A DNA stretch of 64,000 nucleotides from Hyphomicrobiaceae bacterium. GTDB lineage: Bacteria; Pseudomonadota; Alphaproteobacteria; Rhizobiales; Hyphomicrobiaceae. The position numbers were made by a program, and so were the translations under genes. Below the pieces are notes generated by a model. The model saw only the letters and a list, made by a program, of their open reading frames with translations, was not told where the DNA came from and ran no database searches. Of the stretch, positions 1-9,303 are shown in pieces (position 1 is the first letter of the stretch; each line of letters begins with the position of its first letter). The stretch is from contig WBUN01000011.1 of the NCBI GenBank assembly GCA_008933705.1, positions 1 to 64,000 of the forward strand. Reading direction: 5' to 3'.

Positions 1-2
1 AC

Positions 3-113
3 TCGATCGCCACCATGCGCCGACGCATCGAAGTCGAACTCGCCCGACGCCTGCCTCGCTGCCCATGTTGCGCAACGCCGCTCGCAAGACAAAGATGGCG
101 AGGACAAACGTGA
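3..113 (+). CDS. 3' end of a hypothetical protein cut by the window start (…MRRRIEVELARRLPRCPCCATPLARQRWRGQT*)
   Basis: Open frame from base 3 to TGA at 111-113; CPCC cysteine cluster near the C-terminus; too short for the ORF track. Confidence 0.3.
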   Translation, partial: SIATMRRRIEVELARRLPRCPCCATPLARQRWRGQT

Positions 114-142
114 CACAGTACGATTAGCCCATGGCAGGAGCT

Positions 143-1447
143 TCAATGCAACTTCACGTGCGGTTCGGTGCGCCGCGTGATCATGCGGGCGACGGTCTCG
201 AGCGTCACCTTCGTCACGCCGTGCAGCGCGAGCTGATGCATCTTGTAGAGCGACTTGTACATCAGCCCCGCGAACACGCCCTCGATGAAGAGATTGCCGC
301 CCACCAGCTTCCCCATCAGGCTGCCGACGGTCGAGTAGTTGCCAAGCGACACCAGCGAGCCGAAATCGCGGTAGTGCCATTCCTTCAAGGGCTCGCCCGC
401 GAGATGGCGCTTGAGCTGCACGGCAAGATGCGAGGCCTGCTGATGCGCCGCCTGGGCGCGCGGCGGCACGGGGCGATCATGGCCGGGCCAGGAGCAGGCA
501 GCGCAGTCGCCCATCGCGAAGATGTCATCGTCGCGCGTCGTCTGCAGCGTCTGATGCACGACGAGCTGATTGAGCTTGTTGGTCTCCAGGCCGGCAATGT
601 TGCGCAGGAAGTCAGGCGCCTTGACCCCGGCCGACCAGACGACGAGCTCCGCCGGGATGAAGGCGCCGTTCGTCAGCTTCACGCCATCGGCCAGCACTTC
701 GGCCACGGGCGCGCCGGTATGCACGCGCACGCCGAGCCCGTCGAGCAGCTTGGCGGCGGCCTCGGACAGCCGCTCGGGCAGCGCCGGCAGGATGCGCGGC
801 GCCGCCTCGATGAGGCTGATCTTGATGTCCTTGTCGGGATCGATGCGGTCGAGACCGAAGGCGACGAGCTGGCGCGTGGTCTTGTGCAGCTCCGCGGCAA
901 GCTCGGTGCCGGTGGCGCCGGCACCGATGATGGCCACCTGCAGTTGCTCGGGACGCAATGGCCCTTCCTGCGCGTGCGCACGAATGCAGGCATTCACCAG
1001 CCGGCCATGGAAGCGGGCCGCCTGGTCCGACGTCTCCAGCGCGATGGCGTGCTCCTTCACGCCGGGCGTGCCGAAGTCGTTCGTCAGGCTGCCGACGGCA
1101 ATGACCAGGACGTCGTAGCCGAATTCACGCGCCGGCGTGACCTGCCGGCCCTCAGCGTCGACGAACGGGGCCACCTGCACCATGCGGCGTGCGCGATCGA
1201 TGCCCGTCATCTCGCCGATGCGGTAGGTGAAGCCGTGCCAATAGGCTTGTGCCAGATAGTCGACCTCATGCATTCCCAGATCCATGCTGCCGGCGGCGAT
1301 CTCGTGCAGCAGGGGCTTCCAGAGGTGTGTGCGTTTCCTCTCGATCAGCGTGATGCGCGCCTTGCCGCGTTTCCCCAGCTTGTCGCCGAGACGCGTGGCC
1401 AGCTCGAGCCCGCCTGCCCCACCGCCAACGATGACGATCCGCCGCAC
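143..1447 (-). CDS. ndh: NAD(P)/FAD-dependent oxidoreductase, type II NADH dehydrogenase-like
   Basis: N-terminal IVIVGGGAGGLELA dinucleotide fold, second GAGATGTELA motif, IFAMGDCAA FAD motif. Confidence 0.9.
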   Translation of the reverse strand: MRRIVIVGGGAGGLELATRLGDKLGKRGKARITLIERKRTHLWKPLLHEIAAGSMDLGMHEVDYLAQAYWHGFTYRIGEMTGIDRARRMVQVAPFVDAEGRQVTPAREFGYDVLVIAVGSLTNDFGTPGVKEHAIALETSDQAARFHGRLVNACIRAHAQEGPLRPEQLQVAIIGAGATGTELAAELHKTTRQLVAFGLDRIDPDKDIKISLIEAAPRILPALPERLSEAAAKLLDGLGVRVHTGAPVAEVLADGVKLTNGAFIPAELVVWSAGVKAPDFLRNIAGLETNKLNQLVVHQTLQTTRDDDIFAMGDCAACSWPGHDRPVPPRAQAAHQQASHLAVQLKRHLAGEPLKEWHYRDFGSLVSLGNYSTVGSLMGKLVGGNLFIEGVFAGLMYKSLYKMHQLALHGVTKVTLETVARMITRRTEPHVKLH

Positions 1448-1461
1448 CGAGAGCCTGCCCC

Positions 1462-3042
1462 CTAGTTGTCCAGCCAGACGTCAGCCAGATCCTGGTTGGC
1501 GAAGTGGGTCGGAATGATCTTCCACCCCTTCATGCTGGAGACGTGCGCCACCAGGCGGCTGTACCAGATGACCGGCACGCTGTTGGCATCGGTGATGATC
1601 CTGCGCTGCAAGGCCACCGCGAGCGCAGCCCTCTCCCTGTCGTCCGTCGAAGCCTTGAACTTGTCGTACAGGGCATCGAGCTCTGGATTGCGGCTGCGCG
1701 TCATGTTGCGCGGCGAGCGCTCCTTCGACAGGTACGGGAGGAGCAGCGGCTTGGGATCGTCGGAATCGGCGCAGAATGCATCGAGGGCCACCTGATACTG
1801 GCCGTTGGCGATGGTTGCCTTCTGCTGCGAAACGTCGAGCTGCTGATGCTCGGCCGTGACGCCGATGCGCTTCCACTGGTCGATCACGTACACGCCGACG
1901 GGCGTGAAGGGGTGGTTGACGTTGCGGTTCACCAGCTTGAATTTCAGATCGGCGAGGCCGGCCTCCGCCAGCAGACGCTTGGCTTCCGCGCGCGATTTCT
2001 CGGGGTCCCGCCCGTAGCCCGGCAGCGCGGAAAGCTCGTCGTTGGTGAGGGCCAGGGGAGAGCCGGGCAGGAGCGGGCCGCCGACCGGCTTCACAATGGT
2101 GATCTTCGAAAGCGCATCGGACCCTGCCCACCGGTCGATCACCATCGACAGCGCCTGGCGCACTTTCGGATTGTCGAACGGCTTTGACTCCGTGTTGAAG
2201 AGCAGATCGATCTTGCAGACCCACGGCGCCTCCTGGATCGTGATGCGATCCTTGAGGGCGCCCTGCAATTGCGTGCGCTCACCCGGAGATATGCTGCGGA
2301 ACTCGGCCTGGATCTGGCCGCCCTGCAGCGCGGTCACGACGGCCGACGACTTGACGAAGACCGCGCGGAAGCCGTCGAGATGGGGCTTGCCTTTCTCCCA
2401 GTACTTATCGAAGCGCTTGCCGATCCAATGCGATCCGGCCCGGTGCTCGACGAACACGAAGGGACCGCTGCCCATCACCGTCTTGGCGGGGAAGTCCGCA
2501 TCGGCCGCGAGCCGATCGGCGCTGTAGAGGCAGTTGTAGGGCAGAGCCAGTGTCGACAGGAACGAGGCATCCGGCGCCTTGAGCTTCATGACCACCGCGG
2601 AAGGATCCGGGGCGTCGATGCTGGCGATGTCGGCAAACAGCGCCTTGCGGATCGATACGATGCCGGGCGGCGGGGCGCGCAGGCGGTCGAACGTCGCCTT
2701 CACATCCTTGGAGGTGAGCGGCGTTCCATCGTGGAAGAAGACGCCGGGGCGGATCTTGAAGATGTAGGTCAGCCCGTCCGGCGAGACGGTCCAGCTCTCG
2801 GCGACATCCGGCTTGAGCTTGGGATAGTTGTCCTGATCGACCTTCAGCAGCAGCGAATAGTGCGGAGCCAGCACATGCACCGCAGCGTACGTGGTGATCG
2901 CGTGACAGTCGGTGCTCGGCGCTTCCGCGGTCACGGCGTACGTGAGCGTGCCGCCGTTCTTGGGCGCACCGGCGGCCGCGGCTGCCGCAGACAGGCTCGG
3001 AATCAGGAGCGCAGCACCAAGAATTGTCGCTGGAATGCGCAT
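1462..3042 (-). CDS. ABC transporter substrate-binding protein, peptide/nickel (SBP family 5) type
   Basis: Signal peptide MRIPATILGAALLIPSLSAAAAAA; YIFKIRPGVFFHDGTPLTSKDV motif; start placed at the internal ATG before the signal peptide. Confidence 0.88.
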   Translation of the reverse strand: MRIPATILGAALLIPSLSAAAAAAGAPKNGGTLTYAVTAEAPSTDCHAITTYAAVHVLAPHYSLLLKVDQDNYPKLKPDVAESWTVSPDGLTYIFKIRPGVFFHDGTPLTSKDVKATFDRLRAPPPGIVSIRKALFADIASIDAPDPSAVVMKLKAPDASFLSTLALPYNCLYSADRLAADADFPAKTVMGSGPFVFVEHRAGSHWIGKRFDKYWEKGKPHLDGFRAVFVKSSAVVTALQGGQIQAEFRSISPGERTQLQGALKDRITIQEAPWVCKIDLLFNTESKPFDNPKVRQALSMVIDRWAGSDALSKITIVKPVGGPLLPGSPLALTNDELSALPGYGRDPEKSRAEAKRLLAEAGLADLKFKLVNRNVNHPFTPVGVYVIDQWKRIGVTAEHQQLDVSQQKATIANGQYQVALDAFCADSDDPKPLLLPYLSKERSPRNMTRSRNPELDALYDKFKASTDDRERAALAVALQRRIITDANSVPVIWYSRLVAHVSSMKGWKIIPTHFANQDLADVWLDN

Positions 3043-3225
3043 AGAGTATTCCTCCCTGTCATTCTGCTTGTTTGCGACCATTGAGGCCGAGGCGATCATG
3101 CTGGTCAAGCGTCTCATCTCGCTCGCACGCGGCCTTTGCCGCAGCCGCGCCGTTGCCGGTGGGTATCGCGTCGTCGCGGCCGCCGGCGCATCGCCCGCTC
3201 ACACACTGGGAACCGCTACCGCTCA

Positions 3226-3512
3226 TGTACGCACGCGTGACCACGTTCCAGGTCGATCCCTCGCGCCTTGACGAGCTTGGCGCCAGGATCGCCGAGATGA
3301 AACGGCTGATTAAGGCCTTGCCCGGACTGCAGGATGCCTACGTGACGTGGCGCGGCGATGGTCAAGGCGCTGTGGTTGCCGTCTATCGCTCGCGACAGGA
3401 GGCGGACGCCGCCATGCGGCGGATGCAGGTCATCTGGGGCAACGTCGCAGGCCTGCTGGCCGGCCCCCCCAGAACCGACGCCTATGAGAACGTCGCGCAC
3501 ATCACGAATTGA
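3226..3512 (+). CDS. small ABM-type (antibiotic biosynthesis monooxygenase-like) domain protein
   Basis: 95 aa MYARVTTFQVDPSRLDELGARIAEMKRLIKALPGLQDAYV…, dimeric alpha-beta barrel pattern. Confidence 0.6.
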
Positions 3513-3556
3513 GACCCGCAAGACGTTGTGCGCTGCCGACCTGTCCGGCCGCACTC

Positions 3557-5866
3557 TCAGGCCGCGTGCATGCCGCTCGGGCTTGCATCGAGCGCCGACA
3601 ACAGCTTCTCGACGTCCTGCAAAGGCAGCGGCCGGGCGAACAGGTAGCCCTGCATCTCGGTGCAGCCTTCGGCGCGAACCGCTTCCATCTGCGCCTGCGT
3701 CTCCACGCCCTCGGCCGTCGTCGTCATGCCGAGGCCGTGCGCCAGCGCCACCACGGCGCGCACGATGTTGAGCGAGCCGACACCCTCGGCGATGTCGCGC
3801 ACGAAGGAGCGATCGATCTTGATCTTGTCGAACGGGAAGCTCTGCAGCTGGCTCAGCGATGAGTAGCCCGTGCCGAAGTCGTCCATGACGATGTGCACGC
3901 CCACCTCGCGCAGCTGGTAGAGCGTGGCCAGCGTCGCCTCGCCGTTGTCGAGCAGCGCCGTCTCCGTGATCTCGAGCTCGAGGCGCTCTGCAGCCAGCCC
4001 GGAGGCGGCCAGCGCCTCCGTCACGGTCTGCACCAGGCGGGGGCTGCGAACCTGCGCCAGCGACAGGTTGACGGCAATCCTCAGATCGCCGGGCCATCTT
4101 GCGGCGGCCGCGCAAGCCTCTTTGAGCACCCAATCGCCGAGCGGACCGATGAAGCCGATCTCCTCGGCCAGGGGAATGAACTGGCCGGGCAGAACGAGAC
4201 CCTTCTTGGGATGGCGCCAGCGGATCAGCGCCTCGCAACCGCTGATCCGGTTGCGTTCCAGGTTGACGACCGGCTGGTAGTGGAGCTCGAACTCGCCGGC
4301 TCCCAGCGCCTTGCGCAGGTCGTACTCCGTGGCCCGCCGCTGCTGCATCTGCGCATCCATCTCCGGCTCGAAGAAGCAGAAGGTCCTGCGTCCGTCGCTC
4401 TTGGCCCGATACAGCGCCTGATCGGCATTGCGAATGAGCTGCTCGGGGCTCATCCCGTCCTGGGGCCCGATCGCGATGCCGACGCTGGTGCCGATGATCA
4501 CCTGCTGCCCTTCGATCTCGTAGGGCTCGCTCACCACCTCGATGAGGCGGTGCGCCAGCGAGGTGGCGTCGGCTGGCGAGCTGATGGCGACCTGCACGAT
4601 GGCGAACTCGTCGCCGCCCATGCGGGCGATAGTGTCGGTCTCGCGCACCAGGCCGCGCAGCCGGTCGGCGACCATCTCCAGCAGCTTGTCGCCGGCCGGG
4701 TGGCCCAGCGTATCGTTGACCGTCTTGAAATGATCGAGATCGATCAGGTGCGTGGCCACGACCTCACCGCGCTTGACGCGGGTCAGCGCATGCTCGAGCC
4801 GCTCATTGAGCAGCACGCGGTTGGGCAATCCGGTGAGCTGGTCGTGCAGCGCCATGTACACGATCTTGGCTTCTGCACGCCTCTGCTCGGTGATGTCCTG
4901 GTGGGTCGTGACCGTGCCGCCGCCGACGGTCGGCTGCACCGTGACGCAGACGCAGCGCCCATCGCCGAACGCCATCGCGATCTGCTCCGCATTGCCGACA
5001 TCGCGAGCACGCAGCATCGCCTGCATGAGCTGGTCGGCGCCTTCCTGTGAAAGATGGCCGGTGGCAACGCGCTCATCGAGAACCTCGCCGAGCGGTGTGC
5101 CCGGCGCGAGCTGCGACTCCGACAGGCCGTACAGGTCGGCATAGCGGCCGTTGCATACCTGCAGCCGCTGTTCGCCATCGAACATGGCGAGGCCCTGGAC
5201 CATGTGGTTGAGCGCCGCGTCAAGCTGCAGGTTCTGCGCGTTGAGCCGCGCTTTGGCCCGCCTCAGTCGCTCATTCCGCCGGGCCAACGCCGTGATGTCC
5301 TGATGCGTGGTGACCCAGCCCCCCTCGGCGCGAGGCCGGATCGAGATCACGATCGAGCGTCCGTCATCGAGCTTGCGCAGCAATTGACCGGCCTTCCCGT
5401 CGCGCACGCGTTGGCGGATCTCTTCCACGAACCGTGCCGCCTTCTCCCGCGGCGCCGCCGCAGTCTGGCACGCGACGATGTCGGCAAGCGACATGCCGGG
5501 CTTCATGGCATTGCGGGCAAGGCCGTAGATTTCGGCGCAGCGGTCGTTGGCGAGCAGAAGACGCTCATCGGCATCGAACACGGCGATGCCTTGCAGCATG
5601 TCCGCCATCACGGATTCGAGCGGCACGCAGTTGCCGGCGACGCCTTCCCGGCGCAGCCACCTCGGGACAGCACGCAACAGATGATCGAGCACACGCCCGC
5701 ACGCGCTGGCCACGTGGTCGGGCAGGGAGAACAGCAGGCCCTCGCGGCCCTGATCGGCCGGCGCCGAAATGCCAACAGGCTCGCGCTCGTCCGATCGGTG
5801 CTGCATTGAGGCTGAAGAGCCGGCGCGCGACCGATATTTACGCGCGAAGCCTAGCATTAAACGCAC
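3557..5866 (-). CDS. PAS-PAS-GGDEF-EAL cyclic-di-GMP signalling protein
   Basis: ARMGGDEFAIV, RETD I-site upstream of it, GCEALIRWRHP EAL motif; start uncertain (alternative Met at 5806). Confidence 0.93.
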   Translation of the reverse strand: MRLMLGFARKYRSRAGSSASMQHRSDEREPVGISAPADQGREGLLFSLPDHVASACGRVLDHLLRAVPRWLRREGVAGNCVPLESVMADMLQGIAVFDADERLLLANDRCAEIYGLARNAMKPGMSLADIVACQTAAAPREKAARFVEEIRQRVRDGKAGQLLRKLDDGRSIVISIRPRAEGGWVTTHQDITALARRNERLRRAKARLNAQNLQLDAALNHMVQGLAMFDGEQRLQVCNGRYADLYGLSESQLAPGTPLGEVLDERVATGHLSQEGADQLMQAMLRARDVGNAEQIAMAFGDGRCVCVTVQPTVGGGTVTTHQDITEQRRAEAKIVYMALHDQLTGLPNRVLLNERLEHALTRVKRGEVVATHLIDLDHFKTVNDTLGHPAGDKLLEMVADRLRGLVRETDTIARMGGDEFAIVQVAISSPADATSLAHRLIEVVSEPYEIEGQQVIIGTSVGIAIGPQDGMSPEQLIRNADQALYRAKSDGRRTFCFFEPEMDAQMQQRRATEYDLRKALGAGEFELHYQPVVNLERNRISGCEALIRWRHPKKGLVLPGQFIPLAEEIGFIGPLGDWVLKEACAAAARWPGDLRIAVNLSLAQVRSPRLVQTVTEALAASGLAAERLELEITETALLDNGEATLATLYQLREVGVHIVMDDFGTGYSSLSQLQSFPFDKIKIDRSFVRDIAEGVGSLNIVRAVVALAHGLGMTTTAEGVETQAQMEAVRAEGCTEMQGYLFARPLPLQDVEKLLSALDASPSGMHAA

Positions 5867-6045
5867 CCCCCAATATACCCGGCGTTATGATTATCAGCGT
5901 AGCCCCTAATAGTGTGTTCACTGCGCACACTCTGCGAAATTCGCGGTTGTCATCGCTAATGATGCGTAAATCTGTATCCTGCGCGCGAGCGCAGGGCGCA
6001 TCGCAGGCATCCGCATCTTGTCTCTGGCGAAGGAACGGACCCGGC

Positions 6046-7101
6046 ATGGATCGCAAGAAGCTCGAGAAATTGCGCGCCCAGTATGCGGCAGCCGCGCCTG
6101 GCGATGTCCGCGATCCCGAATTCAAGAGGGCAACCGAGATGGTGTATGCCGGCACCGACCGGCGGCCGAAACCCTATGAAGGGGTGTCGACCTTCCTCGG
6201 CGCTCCGCTACGGACGCATGCACGTGAGGCTGCGGATTTCGGCGGGCTCGACATCGCTCTCGTCGGCGTGCCGATGGACTTGGGCGTGACCAACCGGGCC
6301 GGCGCCCGCCTCGGCCCCCGCGCGGTGCGCGGCATCGAACGCATCGGCCCCTACCATCACGTGCACCGCACCGTGCCTCTGGCCGAAGTGAAGGTGGCCG
6401 ACGTCGGCGACGTGCCGTTTCGCAGCCGTTTCAGCCTGAGCGACAGCCACGCCGACATCGAGACCTACTTCACCGCGATCGCGGCCGCGGGCGTTGCGCC
6501 GATCAGCGTCGGCGGCGACCACTCGATCAGCTGCCCGATCTTGAAGGCGCTGGGCGCCGGGCGCCCCGTCGGCATGGTGCACATCGACGCGCACTGCGAC
6601 ACCGGAGGGCCATTCGAAGGCGAGAAATTCCATCACGGGGGACCGTTCCGACAGGCGGTGCTGGCTGGCGTTCTCGATCCCGAGAGGACCGTCCAGATCG
6701 GCATCCGCGGCGGCGCCGAGTACCTGTGGGAGTTCTCTTACGCGAGCGGCATGACGGTCATTCACGCCGAGGAGATCGCCACTCTCGGCCTTCCCCGCAT
6801 CATCAGGACGATCCACAAGGTCGTGGGCGACGGGCCGACCTACTTGTCCTTCGACATCGACAGCCTCGACCCCGCCTTCGCACCAGGCACCGGCACGCCG
6901 GAGGTGGGCGGCCTCAGCACGCGCGAGGCAATCGAGCTGATACGCGGCTGCGCGGGCCTCGAGATCATCGGCGGCGATGTCGTCGAGGTCGCCCCGCAGT
7001 ACGACGCTACCACCAATACCGCGCAGGCTGCCGCCCAGATGCTGTTCGAGATCCTGACGCTCATGGTCCTGACGCGCACGAAGGGCGCCCGCAAGACGTG
7101 A
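6046..7101 (+). CDS. speB: agmatinase/arginase-family ureohydrolase
   Basis: GGDHSI, DAHCDTG, SFDIDSLDPAFAPGTGTPE metal-binding motifs; start moved to MDRKKLEKL. Confidence 0.88.
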   Translation: MDRKKLEKLRAQYAAAAPGDVRDPEFKRATEMVYAGTDRRPKPYEGVSTFLGAPLRTHAREAADFGGLDIALVGVPMDLGVTNRAGARLGPRAVRGIERIGPYHHVHRTVPLAEVKVADVGDVPFRSRFSLSDSHADIETYFTAIAAAGVAPISVGGDHSISCPILKALGAGRPVGMVHIDAHCDTGGPFEGEKFHHGGPFRQAVLAGVLDPERTVQIGIRGGAEYLWEFSYASGMTVIHAEEIATLGLPRIIRTIHKVVGDGPTYLSFDIDSLDPAFAPGTGTPEVGGLSTREAIELIRGCAGLEIIGGDVVEVAPQYDATTNTAQAAAQMLFEILTLMVLTRTKGARKT

Positions 7102-7224
7102 GACGCGTTGAGGCCCGTGGCAGAGTTAACCCTTTCAGCCGCCACAGGCTCCTGCTAAGGCACGTCCGCAGGTATTCGTTCCAACAATGCATCGTGCAGT
7201 GATGGCGAGCGGGGAGTTCGGTTC

Positions 7225-8292
7225 TTGAAGATCCTGGTCACGGGGGGAGCGGGGTTCATCGGCTCGGCGGTGTGCCGGCATCTCGTGCGCGAGAGCGATG
7301 CGCACGTGATCAACGTCGACAAGCTCACGTACGCCGCCAACCTGCGCTCGCTCGACCCCATCGCCAACAGCCCGCGCTACACCTTCATCCGCGCCGACAT
7401 CTGCGACAGCGCGGCGCTCGACGAGATCTTCGCCGCCCACGCGCCCGACGCAGTGATGCACCTGGCCGCCGAGAGCCACGTGGATCGCTCCATCAACGGC
7501 TCGGACGCATTCGTGCGCACCAACGTGCTGGGCACCCACTGCCTGCTCGAGGCGGCGCGGGCCTACTGGTCGCGGCTGCCGGCGGAGCGGGCGCGGGCCT
7601 TTCGCTTCCTGCACGTGTCGACGGACGAGGTATACGGCTCGCTCGGCCCCGACGGCGCCTTCAGCGAGACGACCGCCTACGACCCCTCCTCGCCCTACTC
7701 GGCCTCCAAGGCCGCCGCCGACCACCTGGTCAGCGCCTGGCACCGCACCTTCGGCTTTCCCGCCGTGATCTCCAACTGCTCCAACAACTACGGACCGTAT
7801 CATTTCCCCGAGAAGCTGATCCCGCTCGTCATCCTCAACGCGCTCGAGCGCAAGCCGCTGCCGGTGTACGGCGACGGCTCCAACGTGCGCGACTGGCTGT
7901 ACGTGGAGGATCATGCGCGCGCGCTCAATCTGATCCTGACGCAGGGGCGGGTGGGGGAGAAGTACAACGTCGGCGGACGCAACGAGCGCACCAATCTCGC
8001 CGTGGTGGAGAGCATCTGCGATACGCTCGACCGCCTGCAGCCCGGGCCCGTCAGCCGCCGCGCGCTCATCACCTTCGTGGCCGACCGGCCGGGCCACGAC
8101 CACCGCTACGCCATCGACGCGACCAAGCTTGAGCGCGAGCTTGGCTGGCGCGCGCAGGAGGGCTTCGACAGCGGCCTTGCCAAGACGGTGCGCTGGTATC
8201 TCGACAACCGGGCCTGGTGGGAGCCCTTGCGCAAGGGCATCTACGCGGGCGACCGCCTGGGCCTCATCGTGCCCCACACAAAGGCCGGCTGA
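7225..8292 (+). CDS. rfbB: dTDP-glucose 4,6-dehydratase
   Basis: TTG start; [42 protein letters not shown]. Confidence 0.93.
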   Translation: MKILVTGGAGFIGSAVCRHLVRESDAHVINVDKLTYAANLRSLDPIANSPRYTFIRADICDSAALDEIFAAHAPDAVMHLAAESHVDRSINGSDAFVRTNVLGTHCLLEAARAYWSRLPAERARAFRFLHVSTDEVYGSLGPDGAFSETTAYDPSSPYSASKAAADHLVSAWHRTFGFPAVISNCSNNYGPYHFPEKLIPLVILNALERKPLPVYGDGSNVRDWLYVEDHARALNLILTQGRVGEKYNVGGRNERTNLAVVESICDTLDRLQPGPVSRRALITFVADRPGHDHRYAIDATKLERELGWRAQEGFDSGLAKTVRWYLDNRAWWEPLRKGIYAGDRLGLIVPHTKAG

Positions 8293-8328
8293 GCGAGCCG
8301 GATGCCGCGCCAAGATGGAACGACGGCC

Positions 8329-9207
8329 ATGAAGATCCTGGTTGCGGGCGCGCAAGGACAGCTTGCGCGCGCGCTGGGCGAGCAGGCCACGCGCGACGGC
8401 GTCTCCGTGACGATGATGGGCCGCCCCCAGCTCGATCTGTGCGACAAGGCGACGATCGCGCGCGCCATCGGCATGACCGCGCCGGATATCGTCGTCAACG
8501 CGGCCGCCTACACGGCCGTCGACAAGGCGGAAGGCGATGCGGCGGCGGCCTTCGCCGTCAACCGCGACGGTGCCGGTGCGCTGGCGGCGGCGGCGCGCGC
8601 GCATGCCCGTCCGATCATCCACGTCTCGACCGACTACGTGTTCGACGGAACCAAGCAGGGCGCCTACGTCGAGGACGACCCGGTGGGGCCGACCGGCGTA
8701 TACGGGCGCTCGAAGCTCGAGGGGGAAATTGCCGTTGCCGCCGCCAATCCGCAGCATGTGATCCTGCGCACGGCCTGGGTCTACAGCGCGCACGGCCACA
8801 ATTTCCTCAAGACGATCGTGCGGCTGGCGCGCGAGCGCCCCGAGCTGCGCGTGGTCGTCGACCAGCGCGGCAACCCCACGTACGCGCCGCATCTCGCGGA
8901 CGCCATCCTGGCAATCGCCGCACAACTCCGCGCGGAGCCGGCAGCCGCGAAGCGCTGGGGCATCTACCATGCCGCGGGGACCGGCGACACGAGCTGGTAC
9001 GAGTTCGCATCCGCGATCATCGCGGCCGCCGGGCCGCTCGGCGTGCCGCAGGTGCCCGTGAAAGCCATCAGCACGTCCGACTACCCGACCCCGGCCAGGC
9101 GGCCGGCCAACTCTTGTCTCGACTGCTCCAAGCTCGCCCGCATCTTCGGCGTGCGCCTGCCGTCCTGGCGGCAGGGCGTGGCCGAGTGCATCGCGCGGCT
9201 GGCCTGA
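8329..9207 (+). CDS. rfbD: dTDP-4-dehydrorhamnose reductase
   Basis: MKILVAGAQGQLARAL, VNAAAYTAVDKAE, STDYVFDG, YGRSKLEGE. Confidence 0.92.
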   Translation: MKILVAGAQGQLARALGEQATRDGVSVTMMGRPQLDLCDKATIARAIGMTAPDIVVNAAAYTAVDKAEGDAAAAFAVNRDGAGALAAAARAHARPIIHVSTDYVFDGTKQGAYVEDDPVGPTGVYGRSKLEGEIAVAAANPQHVILRTAWVYSAHGHNFLKTIVRLARERPELRVVVDQRGNPTYAPHLADAILAIAAQLRAEPAAAKRWGIYHAAGTGDTSWYEFASAIIAAAGPLGVPQVPVKAISTSDYPTPARRPANSCLDCSKLARIFGVRLPSWRQGVAECIARLA

Positions 9208-9303
9208 CCTCGCCGGCCTCGGGCACCGAGCCCGCGTTGAATTGCCGGCCATCTGCTCTTACCCTGCCCCCGCGTTGCGTTAGTCGCCAGCCGGGGAGGC
9301 CGC

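Noticed and set aside
131-1465. 444-aa plus-strand ORF
   Set aside because: Antisense of the NDH-2 gene; His/Arg/Ala-rich shadow
7135-9252. 705-aa minus-strand ORF
   Set aside because: Antisense to rfbB/rfbD, which have clear motifs; low-complexity Arg/Gly/Ala composition typical of high-GC shadow ORFs
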